NCBI RefSeq assembly: GCF_001612785.1
Contig: NZ_BDBC01000012.1
Coordinates: 186,001-250,000 of the forward strand
Source: Nocardia beijingensis NBRC 16342
GTDB lineage: Bacteria; Actinomycetota; Actinomycetes; Mycobacteriales; Mycobacteriaceae
Direction of reading: 5' to 3'
DNA length: 64,000 bases
Shown here: piece after piece, positions 9,502-18,652 of the stretch
How positions within the stretch are numbered: position 1 is the stretch's first letter
Layout: the number at the start of each line of letters is the position of its first letter
Position numbers and translations under genes: made by a program
The notes under the pieces: generated by a model
The model's database searches: none
Seen by the model: only the letters and a program-made list of their open reading frames with translations
Told to the model about the DNA's origin: nothing

Positions 9502-9666
9502 CGGTCAGCTGATAGCCGTCGCGCACATCTGTGATACTGGACACGATGCCGGGAATGTCTGAAAAGTCCCCGGTAATCCGTTGGGGCGCATGCTCAGCCT
9601 GGTGCTGCCGGTACCAGTGTCATCGGGCTCCTGTTACCGGTGCCCGGCGCACCGCATGCTCGGTGC

Positions 9667-11112
9667 ATGACACAGACCATATCGCCGGGAGCGGCGGCGG
9701 CGCCCACCGCGGCCGCGGCCGCCCCACCGGCCGCGCTGGGAGCGCGGCGTTCGTTCGCCGTCCTCGCCGTCATTCTCACCGGCCAGTTCATGGCGGTGCT
9801 CGATTCCTCCATCGTCAACGTCGCCATTCCCTCCATCCGCGCTTCGCTGCGCACCAGCGGCGCGGCACTGCAGCTCATCGTCGCCGGGTACGTCATCGCC
9901 TACGCCGTCCTGCTGGTCACCGGCGCCCGGCTGGGTGACCGGTTCACCCAGCGCCGCGCGTTCATCGCCGGACTGGCGCTGTTCACCCTGGCCTCGCTGG
10001 CCTGCGGTCTGGCCTGGAACGAGACCTCGCTGATCGCCTTCCGCTTCGCCCAGGGCGTCGGCGCGGCGGCCATGGTGCCGCAGATCATGACGCTCATCCA
10101 GCGCACCTTCACCGGTGCCGCTCGCGCGCGGGCGCTGAGCGTCTACTCGGCCATCATCTCCGGCGGCATGGTCGCGGGCCAGGTCCTCGGCGGGCTGATC
10201 GTCAACGCCGACCTGTTCGGCAGCAGCTGGCGCGGCGTGTTCCTGGTCAACGTGCCGATCGGCCTCGCGCTGCTCGCGGCGGCGCCGCGCATCCTGCCGT
10301 CGGCGGCTCAGCGGCTCGAACGCAAGCTCGACCTTCCGGGACTGGCCACGCTCACCGCATCGGTGCTGCTGCTGGTGTTGCCGCTGGTCCTCGGGCGTGA
10401 GCTGGACTGGCCGTTGTGGTCGTGGTTCGCCTTGGCCGCCAGCGTGCTCGGCTTCGCCTTGTTCGTCGCGATCGAACGAATCGTCGCCACCCGCGGCGGT
10501 GAACCCCTGTTCGCGCGGCCGGTGCTGACCGCGCCCGGCTTGGTGCTCGCCGCGGTCGCGCTGTTCGTCATCATGGCGACCTTCGGCGGCTGGATGTTCG
10601 TCATGGCGATCCACCTGCAGAGCACGCTCGGCTACAGCGCCCTGCACGCGGGCCTGCTGTTCGTCCCGCTCGGCGTGACCTTCGCCGTCGCCAGCCTGAA
10701 CTGGGAGCGGGTCCCGGCCCGCTTCCACCCGGCGATGATCCCGCTCGGCCTGGTGCTCGGGGCGGTGAGCATGGTGGCTCTCGGCGCGCTGCTGCGCGAC
10801 GGCGCCGACGTGGGGCCGCTCGCCCTGACCCTGCTGGGCCTGTGCGGCGCGGGCAACGGCATCGCCTTCAGTCCGCTCATGACCCGCACGCTGGCCAAGG
10901 TGCCGATGCACCTGGCGGCCGACGCCAGCGGCATCCTGGTGACCAACGTGCAACTCGGCATCGTGGTCGGGATCGCCGGGTTCGGATCGCTGTTCCTGGG
11001 CCTGGCGGGCAGCACGGTGAGCAGTGCGGCGCACGCCCTCGGCGGCACGGCGGTCGCCGAAGGTGTCACGGTCCTGCTCGCGGCGGCTTTCGCGGCCCGC
11101 GCGGCGCGGTAG
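9667..11112 (+). CDS. MFS transporter, DHA2 (EmrB/QacA) family drug:proton antiporter
   Basis: 481 residues from the ATG at 9667; a GTG nine codons upstream is possible and neither has a clear ribosome site. After an Ala-rich cytoplasmic tail the sequence shows about 14 hydrophobic segments. Family motifs are FMAVLDSSIVNVAIPSIRASL in the first segment (the Asp in motif D1), GARLGDRFTQRRAFIAG (motif A loop) and the motif C-like GGMVAGQVLGGLIV. These proteins export hydrophobic toxic compounds across the cytoplasmic membrane. It is divergently placed from car, so export of an aldehyde- or acid-like toxicant is conceivable but unproven. Confidence 0.9.
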   Translation: MTQTISPGAAAAPTAAAAAPPAALGARRSFAVLAVILTGQFMAVLDSSIVNVAIPSIRASLRTSGAALQLIVAGYVIAYAVLLVTGARLGDRFTQRRAFIAGLALFTLASLACGLAWNETSLIAFRFAQGVGAAAMVPQIMTLIQRTFTGAARARALSVYSAIISGGMVAGQVLGGLIVNADLFGSSWRGVFLVNVPIGLALLAAAPRILPSAAQRLERKLDLPGLATLTASVLLLVLPLVLGRELDWPLWSWFALAASVLGFALFVAIERIVATRGGEPLFARPVLTAPGLVLAAVALFVIMATFGGWMFVMAIHLQSTLGYSALHAGLLFVPLGVTFAVASLNWERVPARFHPAMIPLGLVLGAVSMVALGALLRDGADVGPLALTLLGLCGAGNGIAFSPLMTRTLAKVPMHLAADASGILVTNVQLGIVVGIAGFGSLFLGLAGSTVSSAAHALGGTAVAEGVTVLLAAAFAARAAR

Positions 11113-11285
11113 GCCCTGCCCTCCGTTCGACAATCTTCGAATCATCGCGACGCAAACCATCGCCATCGACCGCCCACCGCGCGCATGCTCGCAACGGGTG
11201 CGCCGCCGGTGGCCCGAGCCGGATCGCGCCCGGCTCGGGCCACCGATCGTCGCGTCGTGGTTCGCGGGATGAAAGAAGGTGCGGG

Positions 11286-12320
11286 ATGGGCGTTTTCGCG
11301 CTCGGTGTAGAGCTCGACGGGGAGGGCTTCCGCCCGGAGGCGTGGCGGCGGGCGGCACACGCGCCGGACCGTCTGCTCAGCCCGGAGACCGTGCGCAGGC
11401 GGGTGGCCGCCGCGGAGAACGCCGGGTTCACCCTGGCCACGTTCGCCGACTCCATCCTGCCGGGGCACGAGATTCCCGGCCGCATCGACGCGGTGACGCG
11501 GGCGGCCTTCGTCGCGGCGACGACCAGCACGATCGGCCTGGTTCCCACCGTGGCCACCACCTACGCCGAACCGTTCCACACGGCATCGCAGGTGGCGTCG
11601 CTGGACTACGCCTCGCGGGGGCGGGCGGGCTGGATCGCCGAGCGCGCCGACGATCCGCGCGCCGCCGCCACCTGGGGACGTCGACCGGTGACGGAAGACG
11701 CCGATCTGGCTCGTGAGCAACGGGATTCGATCGAGGTGGCCCGTCGCCTGTGGGACTCGTGGGAAGACGACGCGGTGATCCGCGACTACACCAGCGGCCG
11801 TTTCCTGGATCGGAACAAGCTGCACTACATCGACTTCCAGGGCGAGACGTTCTCGGTCAAGGGACCCGCGATCGTGCCGCGGCCGCCACAGGGTCAGCCC
11901 GTGGTGTTCGGCGCCGAAGGCGAGGTCGATGTCCGGCTCGTCGCCGCCGATTCCGTCGCGGCGGCCGTGGCGGCGGGCTCCGGCGGGGCCGCGCTCGCCT
12001 TCGCCGAAGTCGAAGTGACCTTGGACGTTCCGGGCACGCGCGCGGCGCAGCGATTCGGCGAGTCCTCCGGTTCGCCGGGCCGCCTGGCGTTCTCCGGATC
12101 GGCCGGGGAATTGACCGATCTGCTGACCGAACTCAGCGCGCATCTGGACGGGGTGCGGCTGCACCTCGCGGTGATCGATGAGGATCTGCCCGTGTTCGCG
12201 CGTGAGGTCGTGCCCGCGCTGTTGCGCACCGGCGTCGCGCACCGCCCGATCCCCGGTTCGACCTTGCGCGCCAACCTCGGCCTGAGCCGCCCCGCCAACC
12301 GCTACGCGACCACCCGCTGA
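11286..12320 (+). CDS. LLM class flavin-dependent oxidoreductase (short form)
   Basis: 344 residues from the ATG at 11286, with GAAAGAAGG upstream; the open frame before it is not coding-like. The N-terminus MGVFALGVELDGEGFRPEAW and the barrel strands SPETVRRRVAAAENAGFTLATFAD and IGLVPTVATTYAEPFHTASQVASLDYASRGRAGWIAERA match FMNH2-dependent luciferase-like monooxygenases. After PPQGQPVVFGAEGE the protein is shorter than the NtaA/DmoA family and lacks part of the usual barrel end. It lies 19 bp before a full-length NtaA-type enzyme, so the two are probably co-transcribed. A flavin reductase is not encoded nearby. The substrate is unknown. Confidence 0.83.
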   Translation: MGVFALGVELDGEGFRPEAWRRAAHAPDRLLSPETVRRRVAAAENAGFTLATFADSILPGHEIPGRIDAVTRAAFVAATTSTIGLVPTVATTYAEPFHTASQVASLDYASRGRAGWIAERADDPRAAATWGRRPVTEDADLAREQRDSIEVARRLWDSWEDDAVIRDYTSGRFLDRNKLHYIDFQGETFSVKGPAIVPRPPQGQPVVFGAEGEVDVRLVAADSVAAAVAAGSGGAALAFAEVEVTLDVPGTRAAQRFGESSGSPGRLAFSGSAGELTDLLTELSAHLDGVRLHLAVIDEDLPVFAREVVPALLRTGVAHRPIPGSTLRANLGLSRPANRYATTR

Positions 12321-12339
12321 TCGTCAGGAGATCGTTTCC

Positions 12340-13704
12340 GTGACCGACTTCCCGCGTCCCGACGCCCAGGTCCACTTCGGTGTCTTCTTCCAGGGCGTGA
12401 ACCACACCACGATCTGGTCCAACCCGTCCAGCGGCTCGCAGATCGACTTCGAGACCTTCCGCCGGGTCGCGCAGACCGCCGAGCGCGGCTTGTTCGACGC
12501 GTTCTTCCTCGGTGAGGGCCTGCGGCTGCGCGAGCAGGATGGCGCGATCCTGGAACTGGACATCGCGGGCCGTCCCGACGCGATCACCCAGCTGGCCGCG
12601 CTGGCGGGCATCACCGAGCGCATCGGCCTGGTGGCCACCCAGAACACCACCTACAACGAGCCCGCCGATCTGGCGCGCAAACTCGGCGGACTGGATCTGC
12701 TGTCCGGCGGCCGGGCCGGCTGGAACGCGGTCACCACGGACAACGCGTGGACCGGCGCGAACTTCCGGCGCGGCGGATTCCTCGACCACGCGCTGCGGTA
12801 CGAGCGCGCCGCGGGGTTCGTCGCCACGGTACGCGCGATCTGGGACGCCTGGGACGACGGCGCGATCGCGACCTCGCAGCAGAGCCCGTCGTGGGCGCGC
12901 GCCGAGGCGATCCATCCGGTCGTGCGCACCGGCCCGCACTTCGACGTGACGATCACGCCCACACTGCCCCGCAGCGCCCAAGGCCATCCGGTGATCTTCC
13001 AGGCGGGCGATTCACCGGCGGGCCGCGATTTCGCCGCGGCGCACGCCGATGTCATCTTCTCCAGGCACGGAACGCATTTCGACGACGCGCTGGCCTTCGC
13101 GAACGATATCCGCGCTCGCCTGCGGGCGGCGGGCCGCCCCGAGGACGACATCCGGATCCTGCCCGGCACGCAGATCATCCTCGCCGAGAAGGAATCCGAG
13201 GTCGAGGAGAAGGTGCGCTGGGTGAAGAACGGCCAATACACCGGCGCGACCGCGCTGTCGCTGGCCGGCCAGATCTGGGGCCGCGACCTGTCCGATCTCG
13301 ACCCCGACGGCCCGCTGCCCGCCGACGACCCGGAGCCACGCCCGATCTCGGAGACGCGCGGCGCACCGCGTTCCGGTCAGGACCCGATCGCCATCGCCAG
13401 GGAATGGCGAGCCAGGGCCGAAGCGCAGAACCTCTCCCTGCGCGAAGTCGTGATCGCCTCCACCGAACGCTCCGGTTTCGCGGGCACCCCCACCCAGGTC
13501 GCCGATGAGCTGGCCCGCTGGGTCCGCCACGGCGCGACCGACGGCTTCAACATCTCCCCCTACCTGGTGCCGACCGGCCTCGACGAAATCGTGGACTGGC
13601 TCGTCCCCGAACTCCAGGAACGCGGCGTCTACCGCACCGAATACACCGGAACCACCCTCCGCGCCCACCTCGGCCTCCGCGAGCCCCTCACCCGCCGCTC
13701 CTGA
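12340..13704 (+). CDS. NtaA/DmoA/SnaA-family FMN-dependent monooxygenase
   Basis: 454 residues, GTG start at 12340 with CAGGAG about ten bases upstream. Family features in order: FGVFFQGVNHTTIW, the substrate-loop DIAGRPDAITQLAALAGITERIGLVATQNTTYNEP, GGRAGWNAVTTDNAWTGANFRRGG, and HPVIFQAGDSPAGRDFAAAHADVIFS. Relatives split chelators, sulfides or aromatic and terpenoid compounds using reduced FMN supplied by a separate reductase. It is the second gene of a pair with the short LLM enzyme, suggesting oxidation of one xenobiotic or sulfur compound in two steps. Cytosolic; substrate not deducible. Confidence 0.92.
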   Translation: MTDFPRPDAQVHFGVFFQGVNHTTIWSNPSSGSQIDFETFRRVAQTAERGLFDAFFLGEGLRLREQDGAILELDIAGRPDAITQLAALAGITERIGLVATQNTTYNEPADLARKLGGLDLLSGGRAGWNAVTTDNAWTGANFRRGGFLDHALRYERAAGFVATVRAIWDAWDDGAIATSQQSPSWARAEAIHPVVRTGPHFDVTITPTLPRSAQGHPVIFQAGDSPAGRDFAAAHADVIFSRHGTHFDDALAFANDIRARLRAAGRPEDDIRILPGTQIILAEKESEVEEKVRWVKNGQYTGATALSLAGQIWGRDLSDLDPDGPLPADDPEPRPISETRGAPRSGQDPIAIAREWRARAEAQNLSLREVVIASTERSGFAGTPTQVADELARWVRHGATDGFNISPYLVPTGLDEIVDWLVPELQERGVYRTEYTGTTLRAHLGLREPLTRRS

Positions 13705-13711
13705 CCGCTCG

Positions 13712-13769
13712 CGAGTGGCACACCATCGAGAGGTCCACCTCGCGTTTTGCCACGGCGATGTGCCACTCG
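13712..13769. terminator. Inverted repeat between convergent genes
   Basis: CGAGTGGCACA (13712-13722) and TGTGCCACTCG (13759-13769) are perfect 11-bp arms around a 36-base interior that itself contains AGGT-CC-ACCT. It lies directly after the stop of the monooxygenase gene and before the convergent gpx end. No T-tract follows, as is common for actinobacterial hairpins. Confidence 0.4.
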
Positions 13770-13782
13770 TGCGGATATGCGA

Positions 13783-13811
13783 GAGCCGCCGTCCCTGGTG
13801 GGCGGCGGCTC
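13783..13811. terminator. GC-rich hairpin downstream of gpx
   Basis: GAGCCGCCG (13783-13791) and CGGCGGCTC (13803-13811) pair perfectly, with CCC/GGG extending the stem inward. It starts 15 bp past the gpx stop on the minus strand and faces the convergent monooxygenase gene, so it is a likely bidirectional, T-tract-less terminator. Confidence 0.5.
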
Positions 13812-13826
13812 CGGGTGTTCGTACCG

Positions 13827-14312
13827 TCAAAGGACGGATTCGATGGCAGCGATCAGTTCCGGGGCGTCGGGGGTGGTGCGGGGGCGGAAGCGGCCCGCCA
13901 CCTTGCCGTCGCGGTCGATGAGGAACTTCTCGAAGTTCCATTGGATGTCGCCCGCGTTGCCCTCGGCGTCGGGGGTTTCGGTCAGGCGCTCGTAGAGGGC
14001 GTGGCGCTGGTCGCCGTTGACGTCGGTCTTCTCCAGCAAGGGGAAGTCGACGCCGTAGGTGGTGGAACAGAACTGCTGGATCTCCTCCGCGGTGCCCGGC
14101 TCCTGGCCCATGAACTGGTTGCACGGCACGCCGACCACGCTGAAGCCGCGCGGACCGAAGGACCGGTGCAGTTCGACCAGGCCGGAGTACTGCGGCGTCA
14201 GGCCGCATTTCGACGCCACGTTGACCAGCAGGACGGCGCGGTCGCCGACCAGGTCGGCCAAGGTCGTCGGTTCGCCGGACAGCGTCCGTAGCGGAACTTC
14301 GCGAAGGCTCAT
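13827..14312 (-). CDS. Glutathione-peroxidase-family thiol peroxidase (Cys type)
   Basis: 161 residues, start ATG at 14312 (the same frame continues far upstream through shadow sequence). The catalytic block is LLVNVASKCGLTPQY with Cys36 in place of selenocysteine. The partner residues are in VPCNQFMGQEPG (Gln) and IQWNFEKFLIDRDG (Trp-Asn). The signature VPCNQF is complete. Cys-type bacterial members usually reduce peroxides with thioredoxin rather than glutathione. Actinomycetes of this group use mycothiol, so thioredoxin or mycoredoxin is the expected reductant. Cytosolic antioxidant enzyme; a stand-alone gene before the gabD2-like gene. Confidence 0.92.
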   Translation of the reverse strand: MSLREVPLRTLSGEPTTLADLVGDRAVLLVNVASKCGLTPQYSGLVELHRSFGPRGFSVVGVPCNQFMGQEPGTAEEIQQFCSTTYGVDFPLLEKTDVNGDQRHALYERLTETPDAEGNAGDIQWNFEKFLIDRDGKVAGRFRPRTTPDAPELIAAIESVL

Positions 14313-14407
14313 AAGTATCCGTTCTCGATTCCGTGGATCCACCCCGACGGCCACGCTACCGGATCGCCCGGATTCGGAGCGCCTCAGGCGCATCGGCTCG
14401 CGATCGC

Positions 14408-16000
14408 TCAGCGCAACCGGGTCCGGCGCATCAGCCGCAGCGACGTCAGGGTCATCTTCAGCTGCTTGTCGTAGGGCTGACCGGCGCGGGCGGCGAGCAC
14501 CTGCTTCTTGAGCACGCCGACGTTCACCGTGTCGGTGTACTTCAACAGGCCCTGGTCGCCGTGCCTGGTGCCGACGCCGGACTGCTTCACGCCGCCCGAC
14601 GGCGTGCCCTTGGCCGCGTAGGTCGCGACGAATCCGTCGTTGATGTTGATGTTGCCCGCTTGCAGCTGTGCGGCGATCCGCTCGCCGTGCGCCAGGTCTC
14701 CGGTCCACACGCTGGCGTTCAGACCGTAGTCGGTGGCGTTGGCCAGGCGCACCGCTTCCCACTCGTCGTCGAACGGGTACACGGTGACGACCGGGCCGAA
14801 GGTCTCCAGCGTCGCGTGGGTCATCTCGGGCGTCACCCCGGTCAGCACGGTGGCCTCGTAGAACGCGGGACCGACATCGGGGCGCGCCTGCCCGCCGACG
14901 TGCACGGTGGCGCCTTTGGCCCGCGCGTCCTCGACGTGGGCGGCGACCCGCTCGAGATGCTGCGGAGAGACCAGCGAACCGAATTCCGGCGTGTAGTCGT
15001 AGGTTCCGCCGATCTTTCCGTTCAATTCCGCTGCCGCGGCGACCAACCGGCGCAGGAATTCGTCGTGGAGGCTGCGGTGCACGTAGATCCGCTCGATGTG
15101 CATGCACGCCTGCCCCGAGTTGGCGAACGCGGCGAACACCGCGCCGGGAATCACCTCGTCGAGGTTCGCGTCGGCGAGCACGATCATCGGGTTCTTGCCG
15201 CCCAGTTCCAGGCTGCATCCGATGAGGTTGCGGCCGGCCTGCTCGCCGACGACCCGGCCGGTGGCGGTGGAGCCGGTGAACATGACGAAGTCGACGTTGT
15301 CGATCAGGGTGGGACCGATGTCGGGCCCTTCGCCGCACACCACCTGGACCAGGCCGCGGGGCAGCCCGGCACGGTGCAGCAGCTCGACGCCGAACAGCAC
15401 GCACAGCGCGGTCTTGTTGTCCGGCTTGAGCACGACGCCGTTGCCCGCCATGAGCGCGGGCATGGCGTCGGACAGCGCGATGGCGAACGGGAAGTTCCAC
15501 GGCGCGATCACGGCGACGAGCCCTTTGGGCCGGTGCTGCTCGATCGAGGAGGTGATCAGCGGCATCGCGCCGCCGCGCCGCTTCGGGCGCAGCACCCGGC
15601 GCGCGGTCTTGAGGTAATGGCTGATCACCATGGGGACGTCGCAGGATTCCTCGACGGCCATGCGGCGGGTCTTGCCGCATCCGATCTGGATGAGGTCGGC
15701 GATGGTCTCCACTTCGCCGAGGATCAGCTCGTGCAGCCGTTCGAACACCCGCAGCCGCTGCCGCAGCGGCAGCGCGGACCACTCCGCCTGCGCCGCGCGG
15801 GCGGTGGCGCACGCGGCGAGCACGTCGCGCGGGGAGGACTGCGGAAGCGCGCCGACCGGTGCGCCGGTGTAGACCTCGGTCATCTCGTACGGCGCCGCGC
15901 CACCGTCGGCGGCGACCAGGCCGGTCAGCCGGGTGAGCAGTTCCCCGGTGATCCTGGCGGGCAGGGCGCTCTCCGCCTTGCCTGTGTGTGTTGTGCTCAT
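14408..16000 (-). CDS. Succinate-semialdehyde dehydrogenase (GabD2-like)
   Basis: 530 residues, ATG at 16000 preceded by GGAGAAGATCCG. It is an NAD(P)-dependent aldehyde dehydrogenase: VIAPWNFPFAIALSDAMPAL (cofactor entry), TGSTATGRVVG, ELGGKNPMIVLADANLDEV (general-base Glu) and NSGQACMHIERIYVH (catalytic Cys). Length and sequence resemble mycobacterial GabD2 (about 518 residues), which oxidises succinic semialdehyde to succinate, but in-vivo substrates of this group are uncertain. It follows the P450-SDR-ferredoxin genes after a 138-bp gap with its own operator-like site, so it may have a separate promoter. It may finish a degradation route by oxidising an aldehyde. Confidence 0.88.
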   Translation of the reverse strand: MSTTHTGKAESALPARITGELLTRLTGLVAADGGAAPYEMTEVYTGAPVGALPQSSPRDVLAACATARAAQAEWSALPLRQRLRVFERLHELILGEVETIADLIQIGCGKTRRMAVEESCDVPMVISHYLKTARRVLRPKRRGGAMPLITSSIEQHRPKGLVAVIAPWNFPFAIALSDAMPALMAGNGVVLKPDNKTALCVLFGVELLHRAGLPRGLVQVVCGEGPDIGPTLIDNVDFVMFTGSTATGRVVGEQAGRNLIGCSLELGGKNPMIVLADANLDEVIPGAVFAAFANSGQACMHIERIYVHRSLHDEFLRRLVAAAAELNGKIGGTYDYTPEFGSLVSPQHLERVAAHVEDARAKGATVHVGGQARPDVGPAFYEATVLTGVTPEMTHATLETFGPVVTVYPFDDEWEAVRLANATDYGLNASVWTGDLAHGERIAAQLQAGNININDGFVATYAAKGTPSGGVKQSGVGTRHGDQGLLKYTDTVNVGVLKKQVLAARAGQPYDKQLKMTLTSLRLMRRTRLR

Positions 16001-16061
16001 CGGATCTTCTCCATGACGTCGGGCATCGCCGCAGGTGCCGGGCCGGACCGCGCGACTGAAT

Positions 16062-16075
16062 TAGAACACGTTCCG
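16062..16075. promoter_or_regulatory. KstR-like palindrome upstream of the gabD2-like gene
   Basis: TAGAACACGTTCCG fits TNN-AAC-NN-GTT-NNA, the published KstR lipid/cholesterol regulon consensus, at every fixed base except the last (G for A). It lies about 62 bp upstream of the start codon at 16000, where an operator would be expected. One imperfect copy is only suggestive. Confidence 0.35.
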
Positions 16076-16138
16076 GTTTTGCCTACATCGTATTCGTCCC
16101 GGCTCGCCGTGCCTACGGGCCGGTGGGACGAATTCCGC

Positions 16139-16345
<207 letters not shown>

Positions 16346-17152
16346 TTACTGTTCGTTCGGTCCCGCGCCGTCCGGCAGAGGCCGGATCGGCGCCTCGGGC
16401 TGCACCTCGACCAGCACCAAGTGCGAGCCGCGCGGCGTGGACACCACCGCGACCACCGCCGCGGCCAAGTCGCTCGGGCGCAACATGTACGGATGCCTGG
16501 CGAACCCCCACGCTTTCCAGTCCTCCAGCACCGGGCCGACGACTTCGGGCGTGGAGTCCATGCCCATGCCGGTCAGGGTCGGGCCGGGCCGGACCTGGGA
16601 CAGGCGGACGCCGCTGCCCTCGAGTTCCATGCGCATCTGCGCTGCCAGCGCTTCCAGCCCCGCCTTGGCGGCGCTGTAGGCGCCCGTGCGCGGACGTGGT
16701 TCGGAGGCACAGTCCGAACTGATCAGCACGACGTCGCCGCGCTGCCTGCGCAGCATGCCCGGCAGCACCCGGTGCACCAGACGCTGCGCGCCGACGAGAT
16801 GGACCTGCACCTGGCGGGTGAATCGTTCCGGATCCATCGCGTGCGCCTGCCCGAACTCGATATCGCCCGCGCTGGAGACCAGGATCTCGGTGGGGCCGAG
16901 CGCGTCCTCGGCGGCGCGCACGAATTCCTCCACCGAATCCGGCTCGGTGACATCCAGACGATGGGCGAACGCTTCACCGCCGTCGGCCCGGATCTTGTCC
17001 GCCAGTTCGGCGCACTGCTCGACCCGACGCGCACCGAGCGCGACCGGGTGGCCGAGTTCGGCCAGGGCGACGGCGGTGGCCGCGCCGATCCCGGAGGAGG
17101 CGCCGGAGACGAGCGCGGGCCTGCGCTCGGGATGGGGGGCGAATCTGGGCAT
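16346..17152 (-). CDS. SDR family oxidoreductase, P450 operon
   Basis: 268 residues. The ATG at 17152 shares one base with the P450 stop (TAATG), which fixes the start and implies translational coupling; longer starts would run deep into the P450 gene. Motifs: PALVSGASSGIGAATAVAL (NAD(P) site), SSAGDIEFG, LISSDCASEPRPR and YSAAKAGLEAL (catalytic Tyr and Lys). A plausible role is oxidising the alcohol made by the P450 to a ketone, or the reverse. The C-terminal VRPGPTLTGMGMDSTPEVV is the usual SDR substrate-loop region. Confidence 0.9.
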   Translation of the reverse strand: MPRFAPHPERRPALVSGASSGIGAATAVALAELGHPVALGARRVEQCAELADKIRADGGEAFAHRLDVTEPDSVEEFVRAAEDALGPTEILVSSAGDIEFGQAHAMDPERFTRQVQVHLVGAQRLVHRVLPGMLRRQRGDVVLISSDCASEPRPRTGAYSAAKAGLEALAAQMRMELEGSGVRLSQVRPGPTLTGMGMDSTPEVVGPVLEDWKAWGFARHPYMLRPSDLAAAVVAVVSTPRGSHLVLVEVQPEAPIRPLPDGAGPNEQ

Positions 17153-18354
17153 TATCGGGCCTCCACGGTGATGGGCAGGTGTGCGAAGCCACGCACGTTG
17201 GACGAATGCACGCGCGCGATGCCGGATTCGAGGACGTCGTAGGATCGCACTCGCGAGGCGAATTCGGTGAGCGCGACGGTCGTCTCCAACCGGGCCAGGT
17301 GCGCACCCAGGCAAAAGTGCACGCCCGCACCGAAACTGGCCAGTCCCGACTTGTCGGCACGATCGATGCGGAAGCTGTCGCCGTCGTCGAACACCGCCGG
17401 ATCGCGGTTGGCCGAACCGATCAGCAACAGCACCTTGGCCCCCGCCGGAATCACGCCGCCGTGATAGGCCAGGTCTTCGGTCGCGGTGCGGGCGATCATC
17501 TGGCTGGAGGTGTCGTAGCGCAAGGTCTCTTCCACCCAGTCGGTGACCAGATCCCCGTCCGCGACGACTTTCGCGTATTCGCCCGGGTTGCGCGCCCCCC
17601 AGTACAGGGCGTTGCCGAGCAATTTGGTGGTGGTCTCATTGCCTGCCACGACCATTAAGAACAGGAAACCGATGATCTCAGCGTCGCTGAGCGTGTCACC
17701 GCCGATCTCGGCGTCGAGCAAGGCCGAGGTCAGATCGTGTTTCGGGGCGCGACGGCGCTCGGCAACCATCTCCGTGTAGTAGCCGAGCAGTGTGATCGAC
17801 GCCTCGACGGCGGCCATCGGGATGTCGAGCACTCCGTCCTCACGATGGACCACCAGATCGGCCAACCGGCGGATCTCCACCCGATCCTCGGCCGGGACCC
17901 CCATCAACTCCGAGATCACGTCCATCGGCAGTTTGCCCGCGACCTCGTCGATCCAGTCGAAGGGAGCGCCGGCCAACGCTGGTTCCAAATACGACAGCGT
18001 CAACTCCCGGATCCGGTCTTCCATCTCCGCGACGCGTTTGGGCGTGAATCCCTTGAACACCAACCGTCGCATCCGCATGTGGCGCGGGTCGTCCATCGCC
18101 AGAAACGACATGGTTCGATGCGCGTGCGGCCCCCACGCGGCCGGATCCAGCGACACTCCGTTGGCGCTCGACAGCCGCACGCTGTCGCGGAACGCCCCCA
18201 CCACATCCGGATGCCGCGACAACGCCCAGAACCCCAGATCCGGGTTGTGATACAGCGGCGCTTCTTCGCGCAGCCGCCGATACGTCGGGTACGGATCCTC
18301 GTGGAAGGAGTAGTCGTAGGGATCGAACACCAGCGGCTCCACCGCGGCCGTCAT
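17152..18354 (-). CDS. Cytochrome P450
   Basis: 400 residues from the ATG at 18354, with GGGAG twelve bases upstream; the ATG five codons earlier is possible. It begins VEPLVFDPYDYSFHEDPYPTY as in many actinobacterial P450s. Motifs: oxygen-binding I helix VVAGNETTTKLLG, ExxR in EETLRYD, and the haem loop FGAGVHFCLGAHLARLE with the axial ligand Cys348. Soluble class I enzyme. It is first in a P450-SDR-ferredoxin operon and divergent from an ALDH-led operon, sharing an operator with it. The GxHFCxGxxLAR form and DPYPTYRRLREE are seen in P450s that hydroxylate terpenoid, steroid or fatty substrates; the actual substrate is unknown. Confidence 0.95.
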   Translation of the reverse strand: MTAAVEPLVFDPYDYSFHEDPYPTYRRLREEAPLYHNPDLGFWALSRHPDVVGAFRDSVRLSSANGVSLDPAAWGPHAHRTMSFLAMDDPRHMRMRRLVFKGFTPKRVAEMEDRIRELTLSYLEPALAGAPFDWIDEVAGKLPMDVISELMGVPAEDRVEIRRLADLVVHREDGVLDIPMAAVEASITLLGYYTEMVAERRRAPKHDLTSALLDAEIGGDTLSDAEIIGFLFLMVVAGNETTTKLLGNALYWGARNPGEYAKVVADGDLVTDWVEETLRYDTSSQMIARTATEDLAYHGGVIPAGAKVLLLIGSANRDPAVFDDGDSFRIDRADKSGLASFGAGVHFCLGAHLARLETTVALTEFASRVRSYDVLESGIARVHSSNVRGFAHLPITVEAR

Positions 18355-18420
18355 CGCCCGCACTCCCATACCGATAACACGTTCCGCCGCGGGGCACCGC
18401 CGGCCGACACGAGCGAAGAC

Positions 18421-18446
18421 AGATAGCTGGACATGTGTCTGGACAC
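18421..18446 (-). promoter_or_regulatory. Operator and -10 element of the P450 operon
   Basis: GGACATGTGTCTGGACAC (18429-18446; reverse complement begins GTGTCCAGACAC) has three alternating TGTC/GACA half-sites at 2-bp spacing. A -10-like CTATCT (18426-18421 on the minus strand) follows immediately. A 15-base core of this site recurs exactly at the TetR gene start, and a 10-base core at the divergent ALDH promoter. Confidence 0.65.
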
Positions 18447-18588
18447 TACCACCGCACCCGGTATCGCCACAATCGCCCAATGCGAGCTTCATTTCTCCGA
18501 CTCGGTTGCACTACATCGACCTGCCCCGAACGCACCGCCGCACCGCACTCCCGTAGCGCGAGGAGAATGGCAGAGTTAGAACCTGTTA

Positions 18589-18638
18589 TTGCCACCGATC
18601 GCGATCCGAGACTATATTCCGTACACGTGTCCAGACAG
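18589..18638 (+). promoter_or_regulatory. Promoter and operator of the ALDH-led operon
   Basis: TTGCCA (18589-18594) and TATATT (18613-18618) are spaced 18 bp apart and match vegetative -35 and -10 elements well. The palindromic TGTCCAGACA (18628-18637) lies across the expected start of transcription, where a repressor would block the promoter. GGAG at 18643-18646 serves as ribosome site for the ATG at 18653. Confidence 0.65.
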
Positions 18639-18652
18639 TATCGGAGTCAGCC

